Source: Bradyrhizobium sp. CSA112 (GTDB lineage: Bacteria; Pseudomonadota; Alphaproteobacteria; Rhizobiales; Xanthobacteraceae). From it: 64,000 bases of DNA. The translations under genes were made by a program, and so were the position numbers. This document shows, piece after piece, positions 43,319 to 50,838 of this stretch; the first letter of the stretch is position 1, and each line of letters opens with the position of its first letter. The notes beneath the pieces are model-generated. The model did not search any database. It was not told the DNA's origin and was given only the letters and a program-made list of their open reading frames with translations. The stretch covers positions 434,001-498,000 of the forward strand of contig NZ_JAACFS010000002.1 of the NCBI RefSeq assembly GCF_029051645.1, read 5' to 3'.

Positions 43319-43405
43319 CTAGCGCAGGCGATAGGCGTCAAATGCGTGGGCCAGGAATACGCCGATGCTGACGAAAATGAGGAATGCCGTCACGACCTCG
43401 GTCAT
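43319..43405 (-). CDS. 28-residue membrane miniprotein
   Basis: MTEVVTAFLIFVSIGVFLAH is followed by AFDAYRLR: one membrane helix with a short basic end. GGAGGAAGG lies directly before the ATG, a strong ribosome site, and the start overlaps the stop of another 28-residue frame as ATGA. Similar tiny proteins recur in Bradyrhizobium genomes to my recollection. Function unknown. Confidence 0.6.
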   Translation of the reverse strand: MTEVVTAFLIFVSIGVFLAHAFDAYRLR

Positions 43406-43488
43406 AGCCTTCCTCCCTGTATTGCGATGCCTGAAAGGACACGCTTGAGAAACTCGCGGTAGATGAGGTTGAGGACCGATACCAACAT
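43402..43488 (-). CDS. 28-residue amphipathic miniprotein coupled to the next ORF
   Basis: MLVSVLNLIYREFLKRVLSG then IAIQGGRL: a short amphipathic helix with basic residues on one face. The last codons encode the GGAGGAAGG ribosome site of the following miniprotein, and stop and start overlap by four bases. GGGGTTAG before the ATG is a weak ribosome site. Whether both peptides are made is not known. Confidence 0.5.
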   Translation of the reverse strand: MLVSVLNLIYREFLKRVLSGIAIQGGRL

Positions 43489-43937
43489 GATCTAACCCCG
43501 TTGTTCGATTACCGGAATCGTAACGGCTCTTTGTTTCCGGAGCGCTTCGCAGCAGGGCAAAAATGGTTTCGTCCAGTTGACGGCGGGGCTGCCTGAAGGA
43601 ATCTGGCCGGGATTTTGACGCTTTCAAAGACGAGTCTCAACGCTTCGACTTACTCAGATCGATAGTGGCGTCAGCGCGTAGCGCCAATCGAGCAGCCGTC
43701 ACAATGTCACCGCGTCGTCACCCATAATCTCGCCAAATTGGCGGAACATTTTCTCATCGCTGGCACGACAGTGCCCGCTCTCGCCTTGAACTACTCAACG
43801 CTCGAACTGCTCAACATCCGCAACGCCGACCGATTGTCGGCGCGCGATGCTTTGCGAGTCGATTGGGGGAGACACGGGCGAAGCCGGGTGCCTGCTGGCG
43901 ATCTAGATTATTCAGTTGTCACAGAGGAATGAAAATT
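43489..43937. other. Intergenic stretch without a supported gene
   Basis: About 450 bases. I see the upstream region of the two miniproteins on the left and of the exported protein on the right. A 64-codon frame at 43738 has no ribosome site or recognisable content and is not called. Confidence 0.5.
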
Positions 43938-44291
43938 ATGCGTCAATCAACATCGAATGCCGTGGCCGGTTCGAGCGCGAACCGACGACAGATCTCATCA
44001 CTCGCGGCGGGCTTCACAGCCGTTGCCATGCTCGCGAGCGTCACCGCGGCCCACGCACAGAGCACCGGTATCGCCGCCTGCGACGACTTCCTGACCAAAT
44101 ACGATGCCTGTGTGGTCTCCAAGGTGCCCGAAGCACAGCGCGCGACGTACAAGACGCAGATCGACCAGACGCGCAAGGCGTGGGTCGACATGGCCAAGAA
44201 TCCGTCGGCGAAGGCGACCATGGAAGCGACCTGCAAGCAGACCATGGATGCGACGAAGGCATCGCTCACGGCTTTTGGCTGCTCGTTCTGA
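43938..44291 (+). CDS. Hypothetical exported protein with paired Cys
   Basis: A 117-residue secreted protein. Signal peptide to residue ~36 (ending TAAHAQS). Mature part: IAACDDFLTKYDACVVSKVP, then KAWVDMAKNPSAKATMEATC and ending TAFGCSF. The CDDFLxKYxxC pattern with two later Cys suggests a small disulfide-linked helical bundle, as in several periplasmic helical-hairpin families. AGAGGA lies nine bases before the chosen ATG; another ATG three codons earlier is too near it. Function unknown. Confidence 0.7.
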   Translation: MRQSTSNAVAGSSANRRQISSLAAGFTAVAMLASVTAAHAQSTGIAACDDFLTKYDACVVSKVPEAQRATYKTQIDQTRKAWVDMAKNPSAKATMEATCKQTMDATKASLTAFGCSF

Positions 44292-44481
44292 TCGGCGCGA
44301 CGCTGAAAAGGAGTGGCGCCATGCGGTCGCCATTCCTTGACGGCGGGCGGGGCGAGAAGGGAGGCGCGGCGGCCGATGATGACGGCGCGGCGCTGTTCCG
44401 GAATTTTGACCGAAACGACGTGTGTAACGCGACGATTTACGATCCGGCGCGCGTCTCAAGACGCGGTCTGCAAGCTTTCGA

Positions 44482-44497
44482 TTAACCTCTTATTAAC
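44482..44497 (+). promoter_or_regulatory. CtrA-type binding site upstream of a membrane miniprotein
   Basis: TTAA-CCTCTTA-TTAAC, again continuing as TTAACCAT, a full match to the CtrA consensus. It is 116 bases before the 39-residue membrane-protein ATG. The following AACGCCC is also present after the site at 2644, so the two promoters may share more than the CtrA box. Confidence 0.55.
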
Positions 44498-44612
44498 CAT
44501 AACGCCCCAGGATTGCCGTATTAAAGAGTCGCCACGGACTCTAGTCCGAAGGCGCGATTGATCGTTCATCTTGGGGGCGAGCACGGCTCGCGGGGCTCCA
44601 AGGAGTAACGTC

Positions 44613-44732
44613 ATGTCGTCATCTGGCGGACGACACCAAGCAGGTTTGCTTTCCGAATTCGTCCCGGCGATTTTCGGCGCACTTGGTTTGGGTGTCCCGA
44701 TTGCGATTGCGATCATTTGGATTTGTTCCTGA
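44613..44732 (+). CDS. 39-residue membrane miniprotein (pilin-like size)
   Basis: MSSSGGRHQAGLLSEFVPAI is followed by a single hydrophobic helix (FGALGLGVPIAIAIIWICS) running to the stop. AGGAG lies just before the ATG. A CtrA site is upstream, so expression in a set part of the cell cycle is possible. It is not like any Flp pilin I can name, which usually have the GLIAAIV motif. Unknown function. Confidence 0.55.
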   Translation: MSSSGGRHQAGLLSEFVPAIFGALGLGVPIAIAIIWICS

Positions 44733-44841
44733 TCGGCAAGCCGCTTGCCTTCTAACGGCGTTCGTCCGTGCGGGGGCGTGGCGTGCCATGGCCGATGAAG
44801 GTGGGCACTATTGTTTGCTGTAGGTCTCCCGACCTCAGCTA

Positions 44842-44964
44842 ATGGTCCTCATCCACGTCGAGAAAGCTTCGATGACAGGCGCCCGCGGACTCGTCGAGAC
44901 GCTGCCCGAGAACTGGTCCCTCGGCCACGGCATCGCGCAGTACGCCACCGACGCGGCAGCGTGA
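44842..44964 (+). CDS. Possible 40-residue ORF
   Basis: MVLIHVEKASMTGARGLVET, then LPENWSLGHGIAQYATDAAA. The codon pattern looks coding and an in-frame stop lies just upstream, but there is no clear ribosome site. It may be the end of a broken gene. The rest of 44733-45082 holds nothing I can support. Confidence 0.25.
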   Translation: MVLIHVEKASMTGARGLVETLPENWSLGHGIAQYATDAAA

Positions 44965-45082
44965 GAGAGTGGTACGGGGGACCGTCATCTCGGTCCCGCG
45001 TTATTGCCTGCAATTTTGAGCTATGCTTGCAAAGGGGCTTCTGCTGGCTACATCAGGGGAGCGCAGCTTCATCGGTCCCGCC

Positions 45083-45553
45083 ATGGCTGACACGGCAGAT
45101 ACCGCGAATGTTATTGTCCGGCCACCGATCGCGTGGGCGCTCGCGGTACTTGCCGGGCTCGCGCTGAATTGGCTCATGCCCTTGCCGTTCTTGCCGGCCG
45201 CGGTGTCTCCAGGCTGGCTAGGCGCGATGGTGTTCGTCCTTGCGCTGGCGCTTGTCGCGTGGGCGATCTCTACCATGACCCGGGCCGGCTCCAACGTGCC
45301 CACCAACCTGCCGACCACGACCATCGTGGAGGCCGGCCCCTACCGCCTCACGCGCAATCCCATCTATCTCGGCATGGTGCTGGGGCTTATCGGCCTGGCT
45401 GTTGCCTTCAACAGCCTTTGGCTGCTGATGACGCTGGCGCCCTTTGCGCTTATCATTCACTACGGCGTGATCGCCCGCGAGGAAGCCTATCTCGAGCGCA
45501 AGTTCGGGGACGTCTATCGCCGCTACCGCGCGCGGGTACGACGCTGGCTGTAG
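45083..45553 (+). CDS. Isoprenylcysteine/phospholipid methyltransferase-family membrane protein
   Basis: A 156-residue integral membrane protein with four hydrophobic segments. The C-terminal signature PYRLTRNPIYLGMVLGLIG, with EEAYLERKFGDVYRRYRARV, is that of the ICMT/PEMT-like family, in which this part binds S-adenosylmethionine. Bacterial members methylate lipids or unknown small targets. The ATG beginning MADTADTANV is chosen as the domain start, but the ribosome site is weak and an in-frame ATG lies 60 bases upstream. Confidence 0.85.
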   Translation: MADTADTANVIVRPPIAWALAVLAGLALNWLMPLPFLPAAVSPGWLGAMVFVLALALVAWAISTMTRAGSNVPTNLPTTTIVEAGPYRLTRNPIYLGMVLGLIGLAVAFNSLWLLMTLAPFALIIHYGVIAREEAYLERKFGDVYRRYRARVRRWL

Positions 45554-45691
45554 GGCTCGTCGATAAAAATACGGGGCCGCGGAACCCGTATCTTGCCGTT
45601 CCCGCTACGCAGAACGGCATGGGCACCGATCGCCGGAAGGCGTATGATTGTATTGTCCTTCGCGCATGATCAACATGACATGGAGGTAGCC

Positions 45692-45976
45692 ATGAAATAT
45701 GTGCTGCTTGGTAACCTGAGCCCGGAGTGGGCAAGCAAGCAATCGGAGCGAACCAGCAAGGCCAAGGCAAAACTCGACAAGCTGGGCATCAAGATCGAGT
45801 CGATCCACTACACGCAGGGCTATTACGATTTCGTCGACATCGTCGATGCCCCGAATGAGGGAGCGATGCTCGCGTTCTCCGTCTGGTATGCGACCCAGGG
45901 TCTGGGACGGATCCAGAGTATGCCGGCCTTCGACGCAAAGACCTTCGAAACCGCGATCAAGGACGCGGCGAGCTAG
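45692..45976 (+). CDS. GYD domain protein
   Basis: A 94-residue protein of the GYD family, named for the motif seen here as TQGYYDFVDIVDAP. The fold is a dimeric alpha/beta barrel. The start MKYVLLGNLSPEWASKQ and the helix ERTSKAKAKLDKLGIKIES are typical. GGAGG lies just before the ATG. Its role is unknown; members are found in many soil bacteria. Confidence 0.88.
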   Translation: MKYVLLGNLSPEWASKQSERTSKAKAKLDKLGIKIESIHYTQGYYDFVDIVDAPNEGAMLAFSVWYATQGLGRIQSMPAFDAKTFETAIKDAAS

Positions 45977-46095
45977 ACGCCGGGTGGTAGCTCACAGCAT
46001 TTGCTGTCAGCCACCTGTGCCAGTTCGCTTGCGCGAAGTGCGCCATTCTTCTCGGGCGCAGTAACTCGAGAGCGCGAGCGAAGGTAGTGGGAAGA

Positions 46096-46554
46096 ATGAA
46101 GAAGCTGGAGAGGCTCCTCATATTGGCGATCTGCTGGGTGTGGGGCGGAGGCGCCGCATACGCATGTCAATGTGATCCCATCTCTCCTGAAGCCGGCTTC
46201 GACCGCGCCCAATACGTGTTCACCGGCAAGGTCCAAGCAGACCACCACGCTTGGCTCATTGAGGTCGAGCGCGTGTGGAAAGGCCATGAAAGGCTCACTC
46301 GCACCGTCAAGCTGATGGACGTCTACGCAACGCTCGACTGCGAGTTCTCTTTCCAACCCGGACAACGCTACCTCTTTTTCGCGATCCTGGCGAAGGGCGG
46401 CCGAGAAGCCTTCTATCACCCGCAAGCATGCAACTGGACGAGGCCGTTGCAGTCGACGCGCGTTCCCGCCGAGGGGAATGAGTCGCTATGGCTTGAGGAC
46501 TTCATCACCCGGGAGTTCGGCCCGGGAGAACAACCCCGCGCCGAGCGCCCCTGA
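46096..46554 (+). CDS. Secreted NTR/TIMP-like protein
   Basis: A 152-residue protein with a signal peptide ending GGAAYA, directly followed by CQCDPISPEAGFDRAQYVFT. A mature N-terminal C-x-C, the FTGKV strand and later Cys (LDCEF, QACNW) are the marks of the netrin/TIMP-like OB fold known in small bacterial secreted proteins. Bacterial members have no agreed role. GGGA before the ATG supports this start over a GTG nine bases earlier. Confidence 0.7.
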   Translation: MKKLERLLILAICWVWGGGAAYACQCDPISPEAGFDRAQYVFTGKVQADHHAWLIEVERVWKGHERLTRTVKLMDVYATLDCEFSFQPGQRYLFFAILAKGGREAFYHPQACNWTRPLQSTRVPAEGNESLWLEDFITREFGPGEQPRAERP

Positions 46555-46714
46555 AAGTGCATGCTGTCGAAGAATGGCGCCTCGGCGTAGATGAAGCTGA
46601 CAACTACGTTTCCGCTGGAGCGCTATGACATTTAGCTGTTCGACAGCGGAGGCCGCAGCAACCATCCTGGACTCGCCAAAGTTGCTACCACTGCGACCCT
46701 TCGGGAGGCTCCAT

Positions 46715-47146
46715 ATGGAGAATAGCGTAAAGAAGCTGTTTGAGCGCTACGAGAAGCTGTTCCGAATGGCGCTCACCGATGAAGTGGACATGGACAAGGT
46801 GGCGTCTTCATACGCCGCTGCGTTCGTCGCTGCGTCTCCGGCAGGCGTCAGTGTCGGCCAGAATGATGAGCACCTGAAGCAGGTGATGCAGCAGGGATTC
46901 GAAAACTATCGCCGCATCGGTACGAAGGACATGCGACTTCGTAATGTCCGCATCGCACCTATCGATGAGCACCACTGCCTGGCGCACGTCGCTTGGACCG
47001 CCATCTACGACCGAGGCAGCGAACCGGATATTTCCATTGATTTCGAGGTCCATTACTTGGTGCAGCAGCTTGAAGACGCGCCAAAGATATTTGGATGGGT
47101 ATCGGGGGATGAGCAAGCCGTTCTGAAGCAACACGGGATCATCTGA
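46715..47146 (+). CDS. NTF2-like (SnoaL-type) protein
   Basis: A 143-residue cytoplasmic protein. The helical start KKLFERYEKLFRMALTDEVD and the later strands MRLRNVRIAPIDEHHCLAHV and SIDFEVHYLVQQLEDAPKIF follow the cone-shaped NTF2-like fold. Proteins of this fold bind small molecules or act as isomerases, and the precise role is unclear. GGGAGG precedes the ATG; a longer in-frame start is rejected. G+C is a little lower than in most neighbours. Confidence 0.7.
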   Translation: MENSVKKLFERYEKLFRMALTDEVDMDKVASSYAAAFVAASPAGVSVGQNDEHLKQVMQQGFENYRRIGTKDMRLRNVRIAPIDEHHCLAHVAWTAIYDRGSEPDISIDFEVHYLVQQLEDAPKIFGWVSGDEQAVLKQHGII

Positions 47147-47396
47147 TTTCCGCTTGCTGCTTTGCAGGCCCGGGGCAATCGATCGCGGGAAATCGCAGTT
47201 TTCGGGCAGGCGTGCTGTGTGATTGCGGCGCAACATGCGGGGGAATTAGCAACCTCTGGATGATTGCGTGGCACCTGCCTCGATTGACATGCCGCGCGTT
47301 TTTTGGAGGTAAGTACGGAGTGCATTCGGAGCGATGCAGCGCGGCTCGCGACATGGATCGAGGGGTAAGCGTGAGAGGGAGACGGGTCAGTTGTCG

Positions 47397-49279
47397 ATGC
47401 GGCCACGACCATACTCCCGGTTGCGCTACTTCTGGTTGTATTTGTCGGCCATCCTCGGCGGCGTTTGTCTCGTGCCAGCAACATCGGCGCGGCGGCAGGC
47501 AGTCCGGCGGCGGCCGCCGGCACGCTCGACGCGACAAGCGTCGCGTTCGGCGCTGGCATTGGCACGATCAACTTCAACCATAGGTCCGCCAACTACGTGT
47601 TCGGATCGACGATGACCGGCAACGGCAGCGTCAATGTGCTGTCCGGCACCACCATCCTGACGGCTGCCAATAGCTACACGGGTCCCACGACTGTCAACGG
47701 CGCCACGCTCATCGTGAACGGCTCGATCGCCTCGTCACCGCTGACGGTGGATGGCGGCGGTCTTGTCGGGGGCACCGGTTTTCTTGCCGCAACGACCATC
47801 GGTGCCGGTGCGCTCTCGCCCGGCAACTCGATCGGCACCATCACGGTGCAGGGCAATCTCGTGCTGTCGGCGGCCTCGACCTACCTGGTCGAGATCGCGC
47901 CGGCGAGTGCCGATCGCACCGATGTCACGGGCGCGGCGCAACTCGCCGGCGCCCTGCGTGTGGTCGCAGCGCCCGGGATCTACGCGCCGGGCACCACCTA
48001 CACGATTCTCACGGCGACTGGCGGCATCGCCGGCACGTTCAACAGCGTGACTTCCAATCTCACGTCGTCCGCCTTCATAACGCCGACCTTGTCCTACAAT
48101 GCCGACCACGTATTCTTCACCCTCGCACGAACGGCAAGCTTCGCGAGCGTCGGCTGGACGCGCAACCAGATTGCTACCGGCACCGGCGTCGATTCGCTGG
48201 GCTTCGGCAATCCCATCTTCAATACGGTGCTCTACAACACGGCCGCGCAGGCGCGGCAGGCGTTCGATGCACTCTCGGGCGAGTTGCATGCGAGTACGGT
48301 GGGCGTGCTCGTCGACGAATCGCGCGATCTGCGCGACGCGGTGCTCGGCCGCCTGCGCCAGGCGTCCTTCGACAACGCGGCAGGCGGGACGGCGTCGCGT
48401 GCCGCCAGCCCGGCGGCGCTTGCGGGGACCGTGCCGGAGACGAAGACGCACTCGTCGCGCCTGACCTTCTGGGCGCAGGGACTCGGCGCGCGCGGTCGCA
48501 TCGACGGCGACGGCAATGCGGCAACGGTCGGTCGCCGCCATGCTGGCGCCGTCGCGGGGGTCGACGGCGCTGTTGATGACTGGCGCTTCGGCTTCGCGGC
48601 GGGCTATTCGGACTCCGCGGTCGGCGTGGACGCACGCGCGAGTTCGGCCTCGGTCGACAGCGGCCACGCGGCGCTCTACGGCGCGGGCAGTGCCGGCGCC
48701 TGGAGCGTGCGCACCGGCATGGCCTATTCGTACCACCAGATCGACACCACCCGCACCATCGCGTTTCCGGGCTTTGTCGATCGCGCGTCGGCCGCCTATC
48801 ATGGAGATACCACCCAGGTGTTTGGCGAGATCGGCTACGGTTTCGGGCTCGGGCCGGTCGCGCTCGAGCCGTTTACAGGAGCTGCCTGGGTGCAGGCGAG
48901 GACAAGCGGTTTCACGGAGAAGGGCGGCGTCGCAGCGCTTACGGGTGCGCGTGACCGCGAAGAGGCGGGCTTCGCGACGCTTGGCGCGCGGCTCGCCACC
49001 AGCGTCGCGGTCGGGGGAATGACGCTGGCGCCACGCCTCTCCACCGCCTGGCAGCACGTGCTCGGCGACGTGACGCCGGTCACCAGCCTCTCCTTCGCGA
49101 GCGGAGGCACTGCCTTCGAGATCGCGGGCGCGCCGCTCGCGCGCGACAGCGTGCTGCTCGAAGCCGGCGCTGACCTGTATCTCAATGCGCAAACCACGCT
49201 CGGCATTCTCTACCAGGGCCAGGTCGCACGCAACGCCGAAGACCACGCCGTCCGAGGCCGCCTCGCCGTGAGATTTTGA
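47397..49279 (+). pseudogene. Decayed autotransporter (signal peptide and barrel in different frames)
   Basis: A signal peptide is read first (MRPRPYSRLRYFWLYLSAIL, then GVCLVPATSA) in one frame. From ~47470 a second frame encodes a short passenger remnant (TNxT-like LTAANSYTGPTTVNGATLIV) and a complete C-terminal ~280-residue autotransporter beta-barrel that ends RLAVRF with the C-terminal Phe needed for assembly. An unbroken gene would have a passenger of several hundred residues more, so a deletion has joined the signal to the barrel out of frame. The barrel-only frame (47465 on) has no signal and could not be exported. Confidence 0.75.
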
Positions 49280-49650
49280 CACGTTCGGTCAACCGTCCGG
49301 GTCTTGCACGTCTGTTTGAGAGTGCACTGGCGCGCCACATCGGAGACCCTCGTGGCATGGAGGCTCTCCGATGAGCTCGAAACACTTCGAGAACAGAGTC
49401 CTGCGCGAATGATGGACGATTCACATCGTGGCGTGGCAACGGAGTTGACTGGCGCCGCCGCAATTGCTCGCGGCAATCGGCTCGACGATCGCCTCGCTTA
49501 TCAGGGGAGAGCGTTCAAGCGGCCGCGCCAAATGTCGCCCCGCATTACGCAGCGCTGGCCTGCCGAAAAACCTCCCCAGACTAAACGGCAGTTTTGGTCC
49601 GGGGCCGTTTCCGCCCACTCTCAAAGTCTTTTGTCCGTGAAGAGCTCAAA
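49280..49650. other. Intergenic stretch without a supported gene
   Basis: Between the autotransporter end and the tRNA 3' end. I see no gene, integrase or clear repeat. The long frame from 49304 that reads through the tRNA has no ribosome site and is an artefact. Confidence 0.5.
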
Positions 49651-49727
49651 TGGCGCGCTCGGAGAGATTCGAACTCCCGACCCTCGGAATCGAAATCCGA
49701 TGCTCTATCCAGCTGAGCTACGAGCGC
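49651..49727 (-). tRNA. tRNA-Arg (anticodon TCG)
   Basis: On the minus strand the gene begins GCGCTCGTAGCTCAGCTGGA and ends in an encoded CCA. The acceptor stem pairs GCGCTCG with CGAGCGC. The anticodon stem TCGGA/TCCGA frames the loop TTTCGAT, giving anticodon TCG, which reads CGA (arginine). The T loop is GTTCGAATC. The 3' half is duplicated at 42791, on the 3' side of the gene, which fits its use as an integration site. The tRNA itself is intact. Confidence 0.95.
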
Positions 49728-49775
49728 CTGCGGTGGCTGGTATCAGACTTGGCCTGATAGAGCCAGTAGCGGAGG

Positions 49776-50033
49776 TCAGTAGCAGGGGTGCCGCTTGCGG
49801 TCCTGGCCGATATAGGCGGCCGCGCCCTGGCGGCACAGGACGGTCGAGGGACCGTCGTAATAGGCGAAGGTGCCGGGCTGAAGGCCAGGACCGTAATTGT
49901 GGAGGAAGCTGATCGGGTAGGGCAGGCCCCAATTGTGCAGGTGGTGCCGATTATGGCGGGCGTCTGCCAGGTTTGGGGCCAGGGCCGCGGTGGCGAGGAG
50001 GGCGGCGGCAACGAAAAACTTCGCTTTGGTCAT
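49776..50033 (-). CDS. Small exported protein, hypothetical
   Basis: An 85-residue secreted protein: signal peptide MTKAKFFVAAALLATAALAP (cleavage near ADA), then RHNRHHLHNWGLPYPISFLH, GPGLQPGTFAYYDGPS and VLCRQGAAAYIGQDRKRHPC. Two Cys flank the last part. GGAG lies seven bases before the ATG. Proteins of this build are common in Bradyrhizobium. Function unknown. Confidence 0.7.
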   Translation of the reverse strand: MTKAKFFVAAALLATAALAPNLADARHNRHHLHNWGLPYPISFLHNYGPGLQPGTFAYYDGPSTVLCRQGAAAYIGQDRKRHPCY

Positions 50034-50368
50034 TTCGATTCTCCGGAATTCCCACTGAAACTGTAGCGTTTCGAGCTGAGCGGACAGCCATTCGGGTAAA
50101 GAAAGCGCGTCAAAACAACAAGATAGAAGCTTAAGCTCTAATTCGATCGAAGGCGGTACTCCCTGGCATTTTGGCGAATCCTGATTTCCCATTCTAGGAG
50201 AAGCGGGCAGAAAAGCTGCGGAAAATCACGCTAACGCGCCCATTTTTGGCCTCAAGGGATGCTTAACGAATTCCCAACACAGTCCAGCCAGAGTTTTGCT
50301 GTCTGGTCCCCACTTTACGGGCCGACTTATCCCGCGTCTGACAAAGGCACCCGGTTCCCGATCGACCC
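50034..50368. other. Divergent promoter region, no gene seen
   Basis: About 335 bases between divergent genes for two small exported proteins. The stretch is less G+C-rich than its surroundings, as promoter DNA often is. No repeat or recognisable operator is seen. Confidence 0.5.
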
Positions 50369-50815
50369 ATGCGCATCACGCCTCTCGCCTTGCTGTTTCT
50401 CTCGGCTCTGGTCGCAAGCCCGGCGCGCGCCGACCTGCACATCACGCGCGATCATGGCGGCTATGTCGAAGAGTACAAGGCCAAGTACAAACGCATCCGC
50501 GACCGCAGGGAGCGCGTGATCATCGACGGCATCTGCAACTCGGCCTGCACGCTGGTATTCGGCATCGTGCCGATGAACAAGATCTGCGTTACGCCGAAGG
50601 CGAGCATCGGTTTCCACCAAGCCTATTACGACAAGGCTTTCACCTTCGGCATGAAGGTCACGAGCTTGGAAGGGACGTCGGATTTGATGTCCTATTATCC
50701 GGATACCGTGAAGGACTGGATCCGCCGCAATGGCGGGCTCACTACCGAGATGAAGAAGATCAAGAACGGCGGCGAGCTCTGGAAGATCGTCGATCCCTGC
50801 CCGGAAGAGTGGTGA
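50369..50815 (+). CDS. Secreted ClpP-like (SDH-superfamily) protein
   Basis: A 148-residue protein with a signal peptide (residues 1-~21, ending SPARA). DGICNSACTLVFGIV resembles the serine-elbow of ClpP/crotonase-fold peptidases, with Ser in NSAC as nucleophile, and ASIGFHQAYY may give the His. A small ClpP-like fold with a signal peptide would act in the periplasm. Activity is not proven: the Asp of a triad is not clear. It overlaps no neighbour; the antiporter gene is convergent. Confidence 0.6.
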   Translation: MRITPLALLFLSALVASPARADLHITRDHGGYVEEYKAKYKRIRDRRERVIIDGICNSACTLVFGIVPMNKICVTPKASIGFHQAYYDKAFTFGMKVTSLEGTSDLMSYYPDTVKDWIRRNGGLTTEMKKIKNGGELWKIVDPCPEEW

Positions 50816-50838
50816 GGCGCGGCGAGTTCTGCTCTGGA

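Noticed and set aside
47735..49282. 515-codon minus-strand frame
   Set aside because: Antisense to the autotransporter barrel, which carries the real signature.
49304..49912. 202-codon frame reading through the tRNA
   Set aside because: It contains RTPDPRNRNP from the tRNA gene, lacks a ribosome site and overlaps a real minus-strand gene.
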